This document shows positions 1-12,903 of a stretch of 64,000 bases of DNA, in pieces. Made by a program: the position numbers and the translations under genes. Origin of the DNA: Tribonema minus (taxonomy: Eukaryota > Sar > Xanthophyceae > Tribonematales > Tribonemataceae); NCBI GenBank assembly GCA_017506865.1, contig JAFCMP010000124.1:1-64000 (forward strand), written 5' to 3'. Position 1 is the stretch's first letter. The number at the start of each line of letters is the position of its first letter. Below the pieces are notes generated by a model that saw only the letters and a program-made list of their open reading frames with translations, had not been told where the DNA came from and ran no database searches.

Positions 1-624
1 TTAACCCCTAACCCTAACCCTACCTAACCCTAACCCTAACCCTAACCCTAACCCTAACCCTAACCTAACCCTAACCCTAACCCTAACCCTAACCCTAACC
101 CTAACCCTAACCCTAACCTAACCCTAACCCTAACCCTAACCCTAACCCTAACCCTAACCCTAACCCTAACCCTAACCCTAACCCTAACCCTAACCCTAAC
201 CCTAACCCTAACCCTAACCCTAACCCTAACCCTAACCCTAACCCTAACCCTAACCCTAACCCTAACCCTAACCCTAACCCTAACCCTAACCCTAACCCTA
301 ACCCTAACCCTAACCCTAACCCTAACCCTAACCCTAACCCTAACCCTAACCCTAACCCTAACCCTAACCCTAACCCTAACCCTAACCCTAACCCTAACCC
401 TAACCCTAACCCTAACCCTAACCCTAACCCTAACCCCTAACCCTAACCCTAACCCTAACCCTAACCCTAACCCTAACCCTAACCCTAACCCTAACCCTAA
501 CCCTAACCCTAACCCTAACCCTAACCCTAACCCTACCCCTAACCCTAACCCTAACCCTACCCCTACCCCTAACCCTAACCCCAAACCTAACCCTAACCTA
601 ACCCTAACCCTAACCCTAACCCTA
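1..624. repeat. Telomeric repeat array (CCCTAA)n, left chromosome end
   Basis: About 100 head-to-tail copies of CCCTAA, almost perfect, with occasional CCCCTAA, CCTAA and CCCCAAA variants that become denser from about 535 to 600. The C-rich strand reads 5'->3' inward, as expected for a left chromosome end whose G-strand repeat is TTAGGG. The array stops at about 624, where unique sequence begins. Confidence 0.97.
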
Positions 625-881
625 ATGCAATTCATGTCGAGCAATGCTGCTACAACATGCTCTCAAGAAGCTCAACCTTACAACTGTTGAGGCACCTTCT
701 GCGCATGCGACCTGTCTGCGCTTTAAGCAGCCGCCACCGCTGCTGCCGCTGACACAGCAATGCACGCGCAAGCGGTAGAAACGACAATGCTAAGGGGCCT
801 TCAATGTGTGTATCCTCTTCCTCTCAAGACCGTGCCCTCATGTTCCCTTTTGTTTGTCGTCTCGCTGCCTCATTGCCACAG

Positions 882-1353
882 GGACGTGTCCCCTAGCAAC
901 GTCATGTTAACGGATGGCCATGGCTTGCTGCTCGACTTTCATGTAGCTTGCCAGACAGGAAAGCAGGCCTTCGGGCTACTTGACAACCCAGCGCAGGTGA
1001 CTGGCAAACCGGTGTAACGCGCCATTTCCCTCATGGACACCAAAGACTCAAGGATGCACACTACTTCCACAGACTTGGAGTCGCTGTTGTACACCCTGAT
1101 CCACTTTGCCAGCGATGGCAAGGCAGCAACGTGGCGACATCAGTTGGGTGGCAACATGGAGGCGTCGAAGTACTGTCGCATTGTCGACCACGTCAGTTGG
1201 CGCAAAGAGGTGCTGCCGCACTGCAAGGAGGATTTGCGAGAATGCATTGACAACCTGCATAATCTATTTGTCCTGCCCGGCCGGTCATACGCCATGCCGC
1301 AGGTGACCGCTGCCGATTTCATTGAAAGCCTGAACACATTTTTTGCTACATGA
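882..1353 (+). pseudogene. 5'-truncated protein-kinase fragment (FunK1-like) next to the telomere
   Basis: The frame contains a kinase catalytic loop, HRDVSPSN (the HR is split by a likely acceptor, ccacag, before 882). It continues with a DFH in place of DFG, then a TGKPV...RAISLMD activation-segment motif and TDLESLLYTL, as in fungal-type (FunK1) kinases. This is the C-lobe only: the N-lobe with the Gly-rich loop and the catalytic Lys would lie to the left, where only about 250 bases separate it from the telomere. A TAA at 1015-1017 interrupts the frame inside the conserved activation segment. The second half (1033-1353) stays open in the same frame and ends at a TGA. The DFG-to-DFH change also argues against an active kinase. 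I read it as the remnant of a gene lost at a chromosome break. A recoded stop is unlikely because the other genes here use all stops normally. Confidence 0.6.
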
Positions 1354-2620
1354 CGGACGAGGCAGCAAGTTTGGGTTGCTTCAGCTTGCCTGTGAAGGCT
1401 TCATACACTTTGCGACAATGTACAAACGATGTACTATCTGGCCTCAAATGTGATCATGTTACCATTCGTCCCCTTTTAATGCCAGCTGGCAGGGGCTGTA
1501 CTGCACTTGCTGACGGTTGCTCCTTCTGATGTGCCCTGTGAGGGCGTTACAGCCCTGCATTCGTCTGCACACACTTCCATGGTGATGGTGTATTACTGGG
1601 CTTGACGGTAAAGTATTAAAAGTAGTATGACATTGCATGCAAAACAGCAAAAGCCTTCAAGCCGACAAGCCCCCGGGGAGGAGGGGAATGGGGGGAGGTG
1701 GCCTGTTGACGTGGAATGACATTCACGATGCAGCTTACAAGTCTGCAGTCATGTATGCATACGCACTGTGAGTTAGTAACAGCAGCAGAACCAGCAGCAG
1801 AGCTTTCCGCACATGATTAATGGCATATCCAGACTATTGTGACACTTTAAATTGGTACGGGGTGAAGGAGAGCTGTGCGCATGTGCGTGGCACTATGCGA
1901 CTTGCTCACTTTCTATAGAGGCCCAGCCCAGCCATGGAGTGCTTTACGCAGCTACACAGTGGTGTAGGCGCTGAAGCTGTCCCTAGTGAGGATCCTCCTT
2001 CATCGAGGGACTCTCGATGTCACCAACAGACTTTAGCCATCCGACTGGCTGAACAGGCTCATCAGCGGTTACCATGAACCTGACAGGGGGGTGACGGCGC
2101 TTGGAAAGATGACTCTGTCTGGTGTGCGCCAGGAAGATGAGTTGATCGCAGATGTAGATGTAAACTTGAGAATGTTTCCAGTGATGATTAAGGACATGTG
2201 CGGCTGATGCATGTTGCATTCATTACCACGATCACACAAGTGCCGCTGCTTGTGTGCTCTTGTTAAGCGCTGCAAAGTGCACCTGCACCATGAGGTGAAT
2301 GCAATTTCTGTGTCAAGTAGTTGGGTTTCCAGCAACTGGCGACAACACCAAGCCATGTGTGCACATTGCTTGTCAGTGTTCAACAAAACAACAATGCGAG
2401 CGGGAGAGAATTGTGGTTGTATTTTGTGGCCGAGTCACATACCTACACACTTGCACACACCAACTCAAGGGCATTGCTGCGGGCAACATGTGCACCACCT
2501 CTTCTTTCCCTCATCCACCGCCACCGATCATGTAAAAATTGTGCCATCTACAAGCATCTCAACCTCTGTATGTACAGAGATGAGCGTTTGATGTACATGT
2601 ACAGCGGCGCTGTGTTGACC
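1354..2620. other. Intergenic stretch with no supported gene
   Basis: Between the kinase relic and the 3' end of the NCA2/DGS1 gene I see no convincing exon, RNA gene or repeat structure. Short open frames occur on both strands but have no recognisable motif or flanking splice sites. Confidence 0.5.
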
Positions 2621-5600
2621 CTACCCTACCAGCCGCAGATGCCTGCCCAGGCGGTAACTCAGACCTGTGCTTTCTCGCGTGTACTGCAAGAACGGGTAGG
2701 TGCGCTGCATGCGCCGCACCACAGCGAGCTGCTGCGTAACTGTAATGCCATGCGCAAGCAGGTCGCGCAGGTCCTCCTCAACGCCACGCCTCGTGCGCGC
2801 ATCAAAGCGGCTCGCGTTCTGCTGCAGCAGCTGCTGAAACAGATGCACCTGCAGCACGAGGGCACCACACCCTCCGGCCGACAGACCCAAGATTGATGTG
2901 GTGTCCCTGTCGATGCCACCTGCAAAAAGTCAGCAAGGTAACAGCGCAGTGACTGCAGATCAGACGTTGCTGTCTTGTGCATGCAAGGATGCACCCAAGA
3001 CTGTAAGGCTCCTCATCAAAGGACAATGTTCAAAAATGCACAGACTACTAGTAAGTACACTAGGAGAAGCGGTCTTCAGAGATATGCCAACAAAACACCG
3101 GCAGTTGCAATGCGTGTACTGCAGTTTAACATAGGTCACAGAGCTGATGCAATTGCACTCACTGAGTATGCTCCGTCATGATCATGACATGTGGGTTTGG
3201 CTACAAAACTTAATTGAGCACATGGCATGTATCGCAACTCTTCAACAATGGCGAGACAGCGTCTGCTGTCCGGTGTCAGCACCATTTGGCTAGCTGTGGC
3301 GAACGCATCGGCTACAGTTCTTGAGCGCCATCCAAGTCTCTATCTTGCTCTGAGCGGCATGTTGTCTCGAAACTCACCGATGCGATCCTGGCCAGCCCCA
3401 GCCACCACAAAAGTGTCGCCACCACCAATATCACTGCCAGCGCCACCATCATCTGGCCCATCAACAGCTTCTCGCAAGATCAGAGGCTGAGCCTGGCGTG
3501 AGAATGCGCTGCTGTTTGTCAGGGCACGCTCCACCTCTCGCAGTGCTCCACGCATGCCCGCGTGGACTATCGCTGTTGGCTCCAGTCTCCGTGACATTAT
3601 TGCGAAGAACACGTTGCGTGCTACAAAATAGGTGCCCGCCACCACAATCAGCGCTGGCAGGCTGGCGAGCAGCTGCAGATTCAGCTGATTGGCATTGTAC
3701 AAGTCGTCTATAGCTTCCATTGCAGACAGGCCCTGCAAGGTGGCAATGAAAGTGCAGCAGTGAATCAGCAGAGCGGTAAGCTATGGATGCAGGCGTGCTC
3801 AAGTCAAGGAAACACAAATAAATGATTGATGGCGATGCCTCTGCGCTCGTCAGCCAGAAGGACTCCTCAAGCAAAACGGTAGACTGCTGACAAACGTCTC
3901 ATCCCCACAGGTAGCAATATAAGCTAAGATGGATGGCTACGGTAAGGGTTGTAAAGGTAGGAGTTAAGGTTAGGATAAGAGGAGTAGCAGCACCGGCCAT
4001 AAGTCTGCACCAAGTATTTCAAAGTATGTACTTCAGAGTGTATGAAATGTGTACAGTCACAAGCATGCTTATGGTTGTGAGCACGTCTAATACATGACGT
4101 GGTGCCGATTACTGAGAAATGAGGTGCTGACTGCACTCTTCAACAAGAAATCATCATTGCAGCAGGTTGCTGGGCTAATGCTCTGGGTGTGAATCATGCC
4201 ACCAATACCCACAGCACCACCACTTGAAGGCACACCTTACATGTAGCCAGGACTTGACTAAAGAGCACATGGGGACAATGCCATCACCATCAAAGCAAAT
4301 GCGCATCACTCCAATTGGTTACATAGCAACGGTTTCACGTCAATATGAGGCTTAGGGCTGACTTTAACCCCAACTTAAACCCTATTGAGCACCTGCAACA
4401 CGGCCGCTTATTGCAGGTGTTCACCTCAATTAGCAGATGTTGACGTGCCGCCTCACCTGAAGTTTCAGGTGTGCAATCTGTATGAGCAACACACGAAGCA
4501 GCGGCCCTGCAATGATGCCACGCAGGGCTCTTGATGCTTCCTTCTCAAACCGGCGTGTTATTGGTGTCATGTCCATTTGTGATGCCTGCTGCTCCCGCTC
4601 CTGCTCTGGCACCTGCAGGTTGCCCGTGTGTGACAAACAACAGCTCAATGCAGTGCTTTTTACACTTTCTGGAGGCTAGGTTCAGCCCTAAACCTGACCC
4701 GAACCCTCTACTTCAGAACCTGCGGCGGATCACATGTGTTGCAGTACTTTAAGGAGTATCCTAATATGTATGCTGTTTGTGCTACTTGAAACATCATAGT
4801 AACTAGCCTACTGGGCTGGTCGACAGGATGCGATGCTCTATTTGTGCCAAACTGCCGAAAATTTTGAGATTAGAACTGCTGGCGGCTTGAGAAGAAGTGG
4901 ACTTGCACGTGTATGCTCAGGCAAGTTCGGGGAAATGATTGATGAATGGTGCCAGGTATGACAAGCTGACCAAGTGCATCGCTGCTGACATAACTGCATC
5001 GCTGACATAGGCATCAACTGTGCCAGGCTCCGCTGCGCAGAGCTGATACACACATGGTTTTGTTTGGCAGAGGTAAAAGAAAATTGCACATTAAATGAGC
5101 AGTATGTGATGCGCCCTGATTTGACAAACATTACTAAAGTTTTGCATTTTCTACAAAGATGAAGTGTCTCAGAAGCGACATGCATCAAGTATGACGCTTG
5201 CGTGCATGTCGGCGTGGCCAAACCTTGGGTTGCATGTCCTTCAGGAAGTCGCGTAGAAGGTTCTGCAGACTGGTCTTCGCGTCCTCCATGGCCCCCTCCT
5301 CTGTCAGCGCCTGCCGCCGTCGAAACAGCACGCCATTTACAATAGCCGTCACCGGCGCCACCAATTGGTCATTGAAGAAGTTGTGTATCCCTGCCTTTGC
5401 TTGCTGAGCAGTGGCCACAGCAGCCTCGCGGGTCTCTGCGGAGAACATTCCGTAGCGCCGCGCGGTCTCCAGTCCGATGGCCATAACGCCGTAGCGTATG
5501 AAGGGCGTGCGGACGGGCCTCTGTGCGTGTGCCTCTGTGACCATGCGTGCCAGCCTGCGCTTCTGCGTCTGTGAGGTGTTCGGAGACCAGCAGTGGGGAG

Positions 5601-8600
5601 AGTGTGCCACCAGTGAGTTGTTGCTGTTTGTTGCTGTTTGTTGCATGGGGGGGGGGGGGGGGGGGGGGGCTACAGGGGGGTTACGATATGAGAGCGCTCG
5701 ATATAAGAGCGGTCACGGTACAAGAGCGGTCTGGCGGCTGAACACGGATCTGGTTGATATAAGAGGGGTTTGGTGCTGCTCGGGGCAGGCCGCTCTTATA
5801 TCGTGTCCACCTACGTCCGGCAGCTTCACGATCGATGCCTGAACAGCGGCTTTTGCGTGATATTCAACAACGCTCCAGCGCGTATCGATCAGTCACAGCG
5901 GATAGCGCACGGTGCAATTGCTTTCCAGCTTCATTCGTAGCCAACTTCAACTGTTGGCACACTAACCCTACTTACTTACTTCAAACCCCAGATATAGGGG
6001 TAGGGTTAGCCTAGGGTTAGGGTTAACCCTACTCAAGCAAGGACGATATAGGAGCGGTCACGGTAAAGAGCGGTGAGGCTGGCGGGGCGGACCCGCTCTT
6101 ATATCGTGACCCCCCCTGTATTGACAGATGCTTCGTAGCCACCACAGTAGTACCCAACACCAGCAGCGGTAGCAGCAAAACCAACGGCAGCAGCAGTAGC
6201 ACTACACAGCAAATGGTGTTTTCATCATGACACCTTGCGGTGGCGGTGAGGGGCGCGCTGTATACAGACCGCGGGGGTCGGTATGGATGGCCCAGCAATG
6301 ATTAGCGTTAGGTAGTCTAATCCTACCACCCACCCTCAACTAAACCCCAAACTTCACTTTAAGTGTGTCCGCAGCAGTTGTGTAGTCGCTAAAGCGATTC
6401 ACACTTGGGGTTAGGATGGAGGTTAGGGTTACCAAGGAGGTTAGGGTTACCAGTGACGTAGTTCTTGATGCCCCTGATGCAAGCCCTACCACTGATTCAC
6501 ATAAGCATTCCTTGACAGCCGCTAACGCATGCAGTTTATGAGCCAGAATTATAGACGGCCAGGTCAATGCTGGCAGTTGAAGAAGATCACCAGTGGTGAT
6601 GTATGGTATCAGCAATTGCAATATATGAATGTTAAGATCCTGTATCCACAATTGCTTGCATGAATGCAAACACATTGGGTTGAAGTTTGTGATTGGTGGC
6701 ATGACCCATTCGACCACCACAATTATGTGTACTAAAAGTTGCCGTCAGCAAATCGCCATAGGTTAGAGTGAAGGACAGAGTTGTAGTGTAAGAGAAAACC
6801 CACTGCTGAGCGTGTCAATTGTTGTGTGATAAAGTTCGCTGTTGATATCATGGTGAGCTCACCTTCTGCAGAAACACAGCCTTGTCAGCGCGCTGTATCA
6901 GCATCTGCTCCAGCTGCTGGCGCGACCTGCCATGTAATCCCTCGCCGCCTGTGGTCTTGCTACCTTTATGTTTCTTCTTGGAGCTGGTGCCGTCGGCAGG
7001 TGCAGCATGCTCTGTTTTGCTGGTGCTGCTGATGCTGCTGGAGTCGGGAGCAATGCGCTCATGCTCAGCTTCATCAATTGCCGAAGCCATGGTTTCATGC
7101 TCGTCATCTGTGAACAAACCAGGTGTGTAAACAGGTCAGGAACGAAGGACGCACAACAAAAGGGCATCAGGAATGTGCACGAGGAGTGTACGCTGCAAAG
7201 GCCTTTTGTTGGCGTGAAGATTTGAGACACATTTTCAGGATCTTCAGAAATGTAGTGGCAAAAATCCGGGCAAGGATGAGGATGATGTACTGCAGGAAGT
7301 GTGCGTTATCCTTCCGCCAGAAGTCTTCCTGTCTCAGTTGAACTGAGCTGTAAGATCTGTGGCTGCAGAGTGCTTGCTGCATCATTCATCAGAACGCTTG
7401 CCAGAACTGTTTGTAAGTATGCTAAATGGATTCTGGCTCGATGAGGTTGCTAAGGGGGGCTTGAGGCAGTGCGCAAGGTTAGTGTGGTAAATTTGCCCTC
7501 GACACTTGGCTGAGCACTGACTGTGCTTCACACATACGTCACTTACGGCAAGCAGATGCACACATGCTGTGATGCTTTGTGCAGCAACAACGCTGCCAAC
7601 AATGAGGCACATAAATGCTATGAGGCACTCTCATGCTCATGCTATTCATGTGCAGTTACAAGCAAGCATCGCAGGGGCAAACGTTTGTCGGGACACCACT
7701 GCCCTGCACGCCACTACGGCTTGCTCTGAACTCGATTGCGACATGGAATCAATTGCACCCACCAAATTGTCATATTGCCCAGCATCGAATTGCATGCAAA
7801 GCACGTTGCATTAGTACGCTCCAGCGTGCACCTACTTTTGTTAGCTCACCTGTGACAGCATCCGCCCCATCAGCTCTGGTGGTTGTCTTGTCGCCGCCGC
7901 CCAGACCCAGCAAGTTCACCGCGCCATCTCCCCCAATGCCTGCCACAAACTGCCGCACGAGGCCTCCAAATCCTCTTGCCTTGCTGCTGCCGCTTGGCCT
8001 GTCAACATCGCCGCTGCTTGCAGGCGCCTCTGGCTCCGCCGCCTCTGCCTCTTGCGCTGACCGTGTCAACGGCTCAGTAACTGCTGCTGTTGCATCTGTC
8101 AAGCCGCGCTGCGCAGCGGTACGCGCAAACGCCGCAAGCACCGCGTCGCTCACCACATAGTCATCAGTGCCGCCAGCTGTGTCTTGTGCACCCCCCAGAC
8201 TGCCCTGCACTGTGCTGACCGACACCGTGTGGATCTCCTGCACAGCCACCGCTGCCACCAGCACTGCTGCTGCCTCTGGAGATTGAGCGCTGCCATCGTG
8301 TGCGGCATGGCCACCGGCGTTGCGCGCATGTCCCCGCTGCTGCTGCGGTGGTCGCAGAGGCTGTTCGTGAAGAGCATGTGCTGCTGGTTGTGCAGGCTCT
8401 GTAGGGGGTGTTTCGGTGCTGTTCGTGCGCAGATGGTGCTGCCAACCGCCCTCGTTTGTCAGCACCGTGTCCAACATGCGAAGGGCAGACCATGACCACT
8501 GCTCCAGCGCAGTACAAACACCGCCTGACACAAAGATTTGCCCAGCAGAAAACGAGCTTGGTGAGCGATGCAGCGGCTGATGTGACATTTTCGTCAGGTT

Positions 8601-11600
8601 CACAGTGGCACAGATACGCAGACGACGCCGGGATTTGGGGGCAGAACATGGTGTGATCACTAACTGTGAGCCGCAATTAAGCACCGTGTATGGGTCATCA
8701 TGCATATGATTGAGACCGTGATTACTGAATGGTCAAACGTTTTGCTCGAGAAAGTGTACCGAACGGTCAGATGTTATTCTAGAGAAAGTGTGCCTGACGT
8801 CAATCTGTGGGGACTACTATACAAGAGCGGGTCCGTTGCGCCAGCCCCACTCTCTGACACTGTGGCCAATCGTAAAATGACCTTGGGCTTAACTAGGGTT
8901 AACATAAGCCCTATACTGCCCTAATCCTACTGGTAGGGTTAGGCTGACTTGCATAAATGGCTAGGGCTAGAAAGTAAGCAAGTTTAAGCCAGCAAATATG
9001 TGTTGAGCATCTGCGGCTGTGGTGCCGAGTCTTGGGGCTAGGGCTAGGATTAGGGGTGGGGTTAAGGCTAGGGTTAGCATACACAGGCGCATCATAAGAG
9101 GTTGTTTGTCAAGATTTGCACAACATGACCGTTGTAATTCATCAATACCGTCGTGATGCATCAAATGCGGACCGGCGAGTGGAAAATTGAGATGATATAC
9201 AAGAGCCCCCAGCGCCCTTAGTGTGCAAGTTGGTCACCAGCGCTGTGCAGTGCAGCCAGCCTTTGCTGTCCAGCACACCACTCAAGCACAAAGACTCAGC
9301 ACCTCCATGATGTCTAAGCGTCAGTGGTAGAGACCGGGGTGGGGCTACTATGTACTGGTAGGGCAAAAATCCTGACCCTCATATTTTCAACGTCGGCCCT
9401 CTTACCCGGCAGTAGGGCAGGCTTGTCGCCAGCACTGCTCAGCGCAGCCAATGACACCTGCGGCCGTGACAGCAGCGTGCACTGCACGTTCCCAAGGGCA
9501 TCCATGTGCTTGGCCAGCAGCAGCTCCAGAGCTGCCACACGCTCCCTGTTTGTGCGCATGACTAGCTCTCGGCCGCCCATGCCCTGCTATAGCGTGCGTT
9601 GTACAACAAATGGCTGTCAGGACCCAAAACCAAGCGATACTGCGTTGTGATGCATAGAACTGGCTGAACGACTGTTGTCCTCTCACCCAAGCTTGAGCTG
9701 AAATGCATAGAGGTGGCTGACTTTGGTAATTACAACACATATCAGGCAGAAAAGTTCTGAGAGCACCAAGGTGTTGGTTGAGGTACATGTGATTACGATC
9801 CAACCCATTGCCTTGCTCCAGCGTAGACACCACTTAGGTGCAGAGATTAACATGTACTTTTCTTAGCATCAGGATGCTCAGTCAGTTTTCAATCCAAACA
9901 CGGCTTGAGACAAGATGCGAGACCCATCAGAAGGGCGAGACCTGTGCATGGCAGTGCATGGATCCCCAACGGCGGTAGCCCAGCTGTATCGACATAACAG
10001 TCAGGCACAGTGTGAGCAGGCAGCTCATAGCTGGCATTGGGCACAACGGTGGCTGTAACTAATTGCAATGACACATACGGGAGGCTCATTCCTGCACCCA
10101 TAGCATCAACACATGTGGCTATTCTATTGGCAATCAACCTCTGTGAACGCAGCAGCAATGCTGCAAGACCTCAACTGATGAAGGATACAGAGACCCTACA
10201 GATCACCGCCAAGCCATGTAAGCATGGATCAGACCATGTTGAGCACTGCCATTGCCACCACAGACTGGCCAGCACATCACGTGCGGCCATTGCCTGGCAG
10301 ACTCTGCATTTGCTGCACTCTCTATTGCTGCACTCTCTAAAACCTGATGGACCATGATATTAATGACATGAAAACAAAGAACCTGTACTTGATGTTGACA
10401 TCTTTCAAGCAGAACAGACTCCCTAACAATGTCAATGACTCAATTTAAGCTCACCTGCTTTCGCCGCACGATGCTGACGAGCGCGCTCTGCACCCTCCCC
10501 ATGCCGCGATCGTGCTGACACCTCTCGCGCCAGTACAGCAGCAACGCGCGCAGATCCCGCGCCGTTGCCAGCAGCGCGTCTCGCACCACCCTCAGCTGAG
10601 CATCAGCAAGCCTCACGCTCGCCACCAGCTCTATCTGATCCACCACCGCCGCACCCACACCAAAGTCAAACTGACCACCGCCTGCTCCACTCTCCTCTCC
10701 GCCGTGGTCACCGTCGCCGCCGCCGTCGCCGCCGCCTTTGCGCAGCACGGTCATGGTGGACAGCGTGCGCCGCAGCGCTGCGAGCTCTGAACTTAGGGTA
10801 TGCACGTATGCTGTGCGCTTGGAAGGGGCGCATCTCACGCCGGCCGCAGCTTGCGCTGCGCGCAGCAGACTGGTCCACTCCTCCGCCGCTGCCGCGTAGT
10901 GCATGAGCTCGGAGTCTGCGTTGTGGTGTACGCTGCTGTGACTGGCCACCTGCACGACCATACATGTTGCAATTTACTCTGAGAGGGATGGTGATGGGTG
11001 TTGATGGACCATTATCTGCAAACCAGGACGGCAAACTGGAATGCCAATGAGAACGCTGTGGTACAGTTGGGCGACCTGAGTGCTGTACTGTGGAATGCTT
11101 TACATGGCAATAGTATGTGCAGTCGCAGAAAAAAACACGCACAGCGATGCCCAGTGGCACTGCATCGCTTTCTCTCAAAAAACCATCTGCTTCTAATGTG
11201 CATTGCAGCAGCACTGGAAGTACAAGTGTGACAAGCATACGTTCAATAATGATACCCGCATATACGAATTGCTTTGCCGACGCTCTCTGTCAAGGAGCAC
11301 AGGTATCTGTTGATCCGTCATCGTGACAGATATCGACCGTCGACTGGCGATGCAATGCGCAACGGTGCAACCACGGCAGGAGCTCAAGTGAAGCAAATGG
11401 CAATTACGGTTAGGCTGGGCTCGATGCGTGGCCTGCTGGAATTCGAGTTACATGCCAAGGTATCCGATGGCACAGCACAAAAGCAGTATGACTTGCCTTT
11501 ACAGTTTCCAGCGCGCGAGTCAGCGCAAAGCACTCCGCCTCCATTATGGTCCCCCGCTGCACATAGTCCGCATCAGCGGCGTCCACGTACTTGTCGTCTG

Positions 11601-12153
11601 TTCTGATGACCACCCGCTTGCGAATGACCTGCGCCGCCTTCCTCGCCTGCTTGGCAGATGCAAGCACTATCAGCACGACTGCTGCCTTCTCCAAGGCACG
11701 ACGCCTTGCCCATCGTAGCACGCCAAGGCCTGCGTAGAGCCAGAACTTGCTGAATCGCACGGCGCGGTTGGCTGCCACGGAAGGGAGGTCTCTCACAGTC
11801 CGCCTGCCAGATTCGCCACCATTTCCGTGCTTGCGACTGATGGTGTCTTTGCCATCGCTTTCATGCAGTTGTTCAGGCTCTGGTGCTGAAAGCTGCTGAC
11901 TGAAGTTACAAAAGTCCTGTATCGCAGCTCTGCTGATGAAGGCCAAGGCATGTCGCCGCTGCTGTCGTCGACAACCTGAATGCCTACAACTGCCCTGAGC
12001 TTGCAACGATCTGACTCTTGCTTGGCCATGCAGGCCTGGCGCCTTGCGCTGCGAGCGCCTGGCAACCTGAGCCTGCGCCCTCGGCGATGTTGCATCGACT
12101 GCACTCAGCAACAGCAGCGCCAGTAGCGCTGTCGATCTGCCAGCTGATATCAT
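2621..12153 (-). CDS. NCA2/DGS1-like mitochondrial membrane protein, 9 exons
   Basis: Probable orthologue of yeast NCA2 (nuclear control of ATPase) and plant DGS1, mitochondrial membrane proteins linked to ATP-synthase subunit expression and lipid remodelling. Exons in transcript order: 12153-11497, 10949-10455, 9586-9406, 8524-7850, 7107-6863, 5568-5224, 4612-4457, 3732-3378, 2871-2621; all phases agree and give about 1119 residues. The NCA2 domain is in the last four exons (about 752-1119). It includes FEKEASRALRGIIAGPLLR with LLIQIAHLKLQ, the hydrophobic NLQLLASLPALIVVAGTYFV, and the C-terminal VVRRMQRTYPFLQ. The first exon has a hydrophobic stretch after Met1 (STALLALLLLSAV), possibly a targeting signal. 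The protein is nearly twice the usual length because of Gly/Ala/Ser-rich low complexity in exons 2 and 4. The first exon is joined only by splice phase, and its donor could be GC (AAAG|GCAAGT) or GT six bases upstream. The C-terminal identification is strong; the N-terminal half is less certain. Confidence 0.75.
5646..5670. repeat. Poly-G homopolymer
   Basis: An uninterrupted run of about 24 G directly before the left end of the TA-flanked element at 5671. Similar but shorter G-runs lie at 25763-25776, about 40725-40749 and 56808-56820. Length in the assembly may be unreliable. Confidence 0.85.
5671..6120. mobile_element. TA-flanked MITE (Tc1/mariner-like), G-rich termini
   Basis: Terminal inverted repeats read CAGGGGGG then TTACGATATGAGAGCG at the left (5673-5696) and, on the opposite strand, CAGGGGGGG then TCACGATATAAGAGCG at the right (6094-6118). 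Each end is flanked by a TA dinucleotide (5671-5672 and 6119-6120). Internally GATATAAGAGCGGTCACGG recurs near both ends. No transposase is encoded, so it is non-autonomous. It lies in the intron of the NCA2/DGS1 gene between 5568 and 6863. Assignment to Tc1/mariner rests on the TA duplication only. Confidence 0.7.
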
Positions 12154-12903
12154 CCCATCAGGTTTGCATTGCAAAGGTTTCACGCCCTGGTCTAACAGCA
12201 GCAGTGCAGTGCACTCAACAACAGCGAGCTTTTTGTGACAGTTGCAGAGGCACGGAATGCAGAGACAGTTGGCGTGTCGCCTGCACAGACTTCAAAAGCC
12301 AGGTTTCACACATGAAGTTCGGCACCATTGTTTGGACGGCGGTACTCTTTTGCCGCTACTCGTACTTGTAAGAACACCATGCTGTAAGGTCCACGGTGGT
12401 GTTGCTGCAATGCTGCTGGGGAGTGACGTGCGGGGATGTATTGGGAAGGGAGTTTTAGCAAGGGTCGTACTTGCACAAGAAGCAGCGATCTGGATGACAC
12501 AACAAAATGACTTTGGTTTCAAGTTGTTATCTCACAATAGATGACCATCTGCCACAGGTGGGGGCCTGGGGCCGGTTTGCCATGCCATGCCAGTGGCTCC
12601 CCGCGAAAGATTAGGCCTAGCCTACTATAGCGACAAGGTCAGGTCAGGGTTAAAATCAGGGTTAGGGTTAGCCTGACCATGAGGTTCTCATCAGGAAGTA
12701 CATCTACATATACCTGCAGGTGGCCTGCAGTTGACTTCTACACGTATGTGTGCCAACACAATGGACACATCCCAAACCAGTTGCGATGTGCGTGATGTGG
12801 GCACAGACTCAAAAAAGCCAAACAACACGAGAAAAAAGCAGCAACAAGCTCCGTCATGATTGTTTCAAGTGTGTTGAATTGTGCAAATGTGTATATACAT
12901 GGA

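Noticed and set aside
60-644. Long minus-strand open frame of alternating Leu-Gly and Arg-Val
   Set aside because: It is only the translation of the telomere repeat.
1015-1017. In-frame TAA in the kinase fragment as evidence of a reassigned stop codon
   Set aside because: Other genes in the window end at TAG and TGA in the right places and contain no in-frame TAA or TAG, so a nonsense mutation in a relic is simpler.
7883-8377. Plus-strand frames opposite exon 4 of the NCA2/DGS1 gene
   Set aside because: They are antisense to a phase-consistent coding exon with high third-position GC; no independent support.
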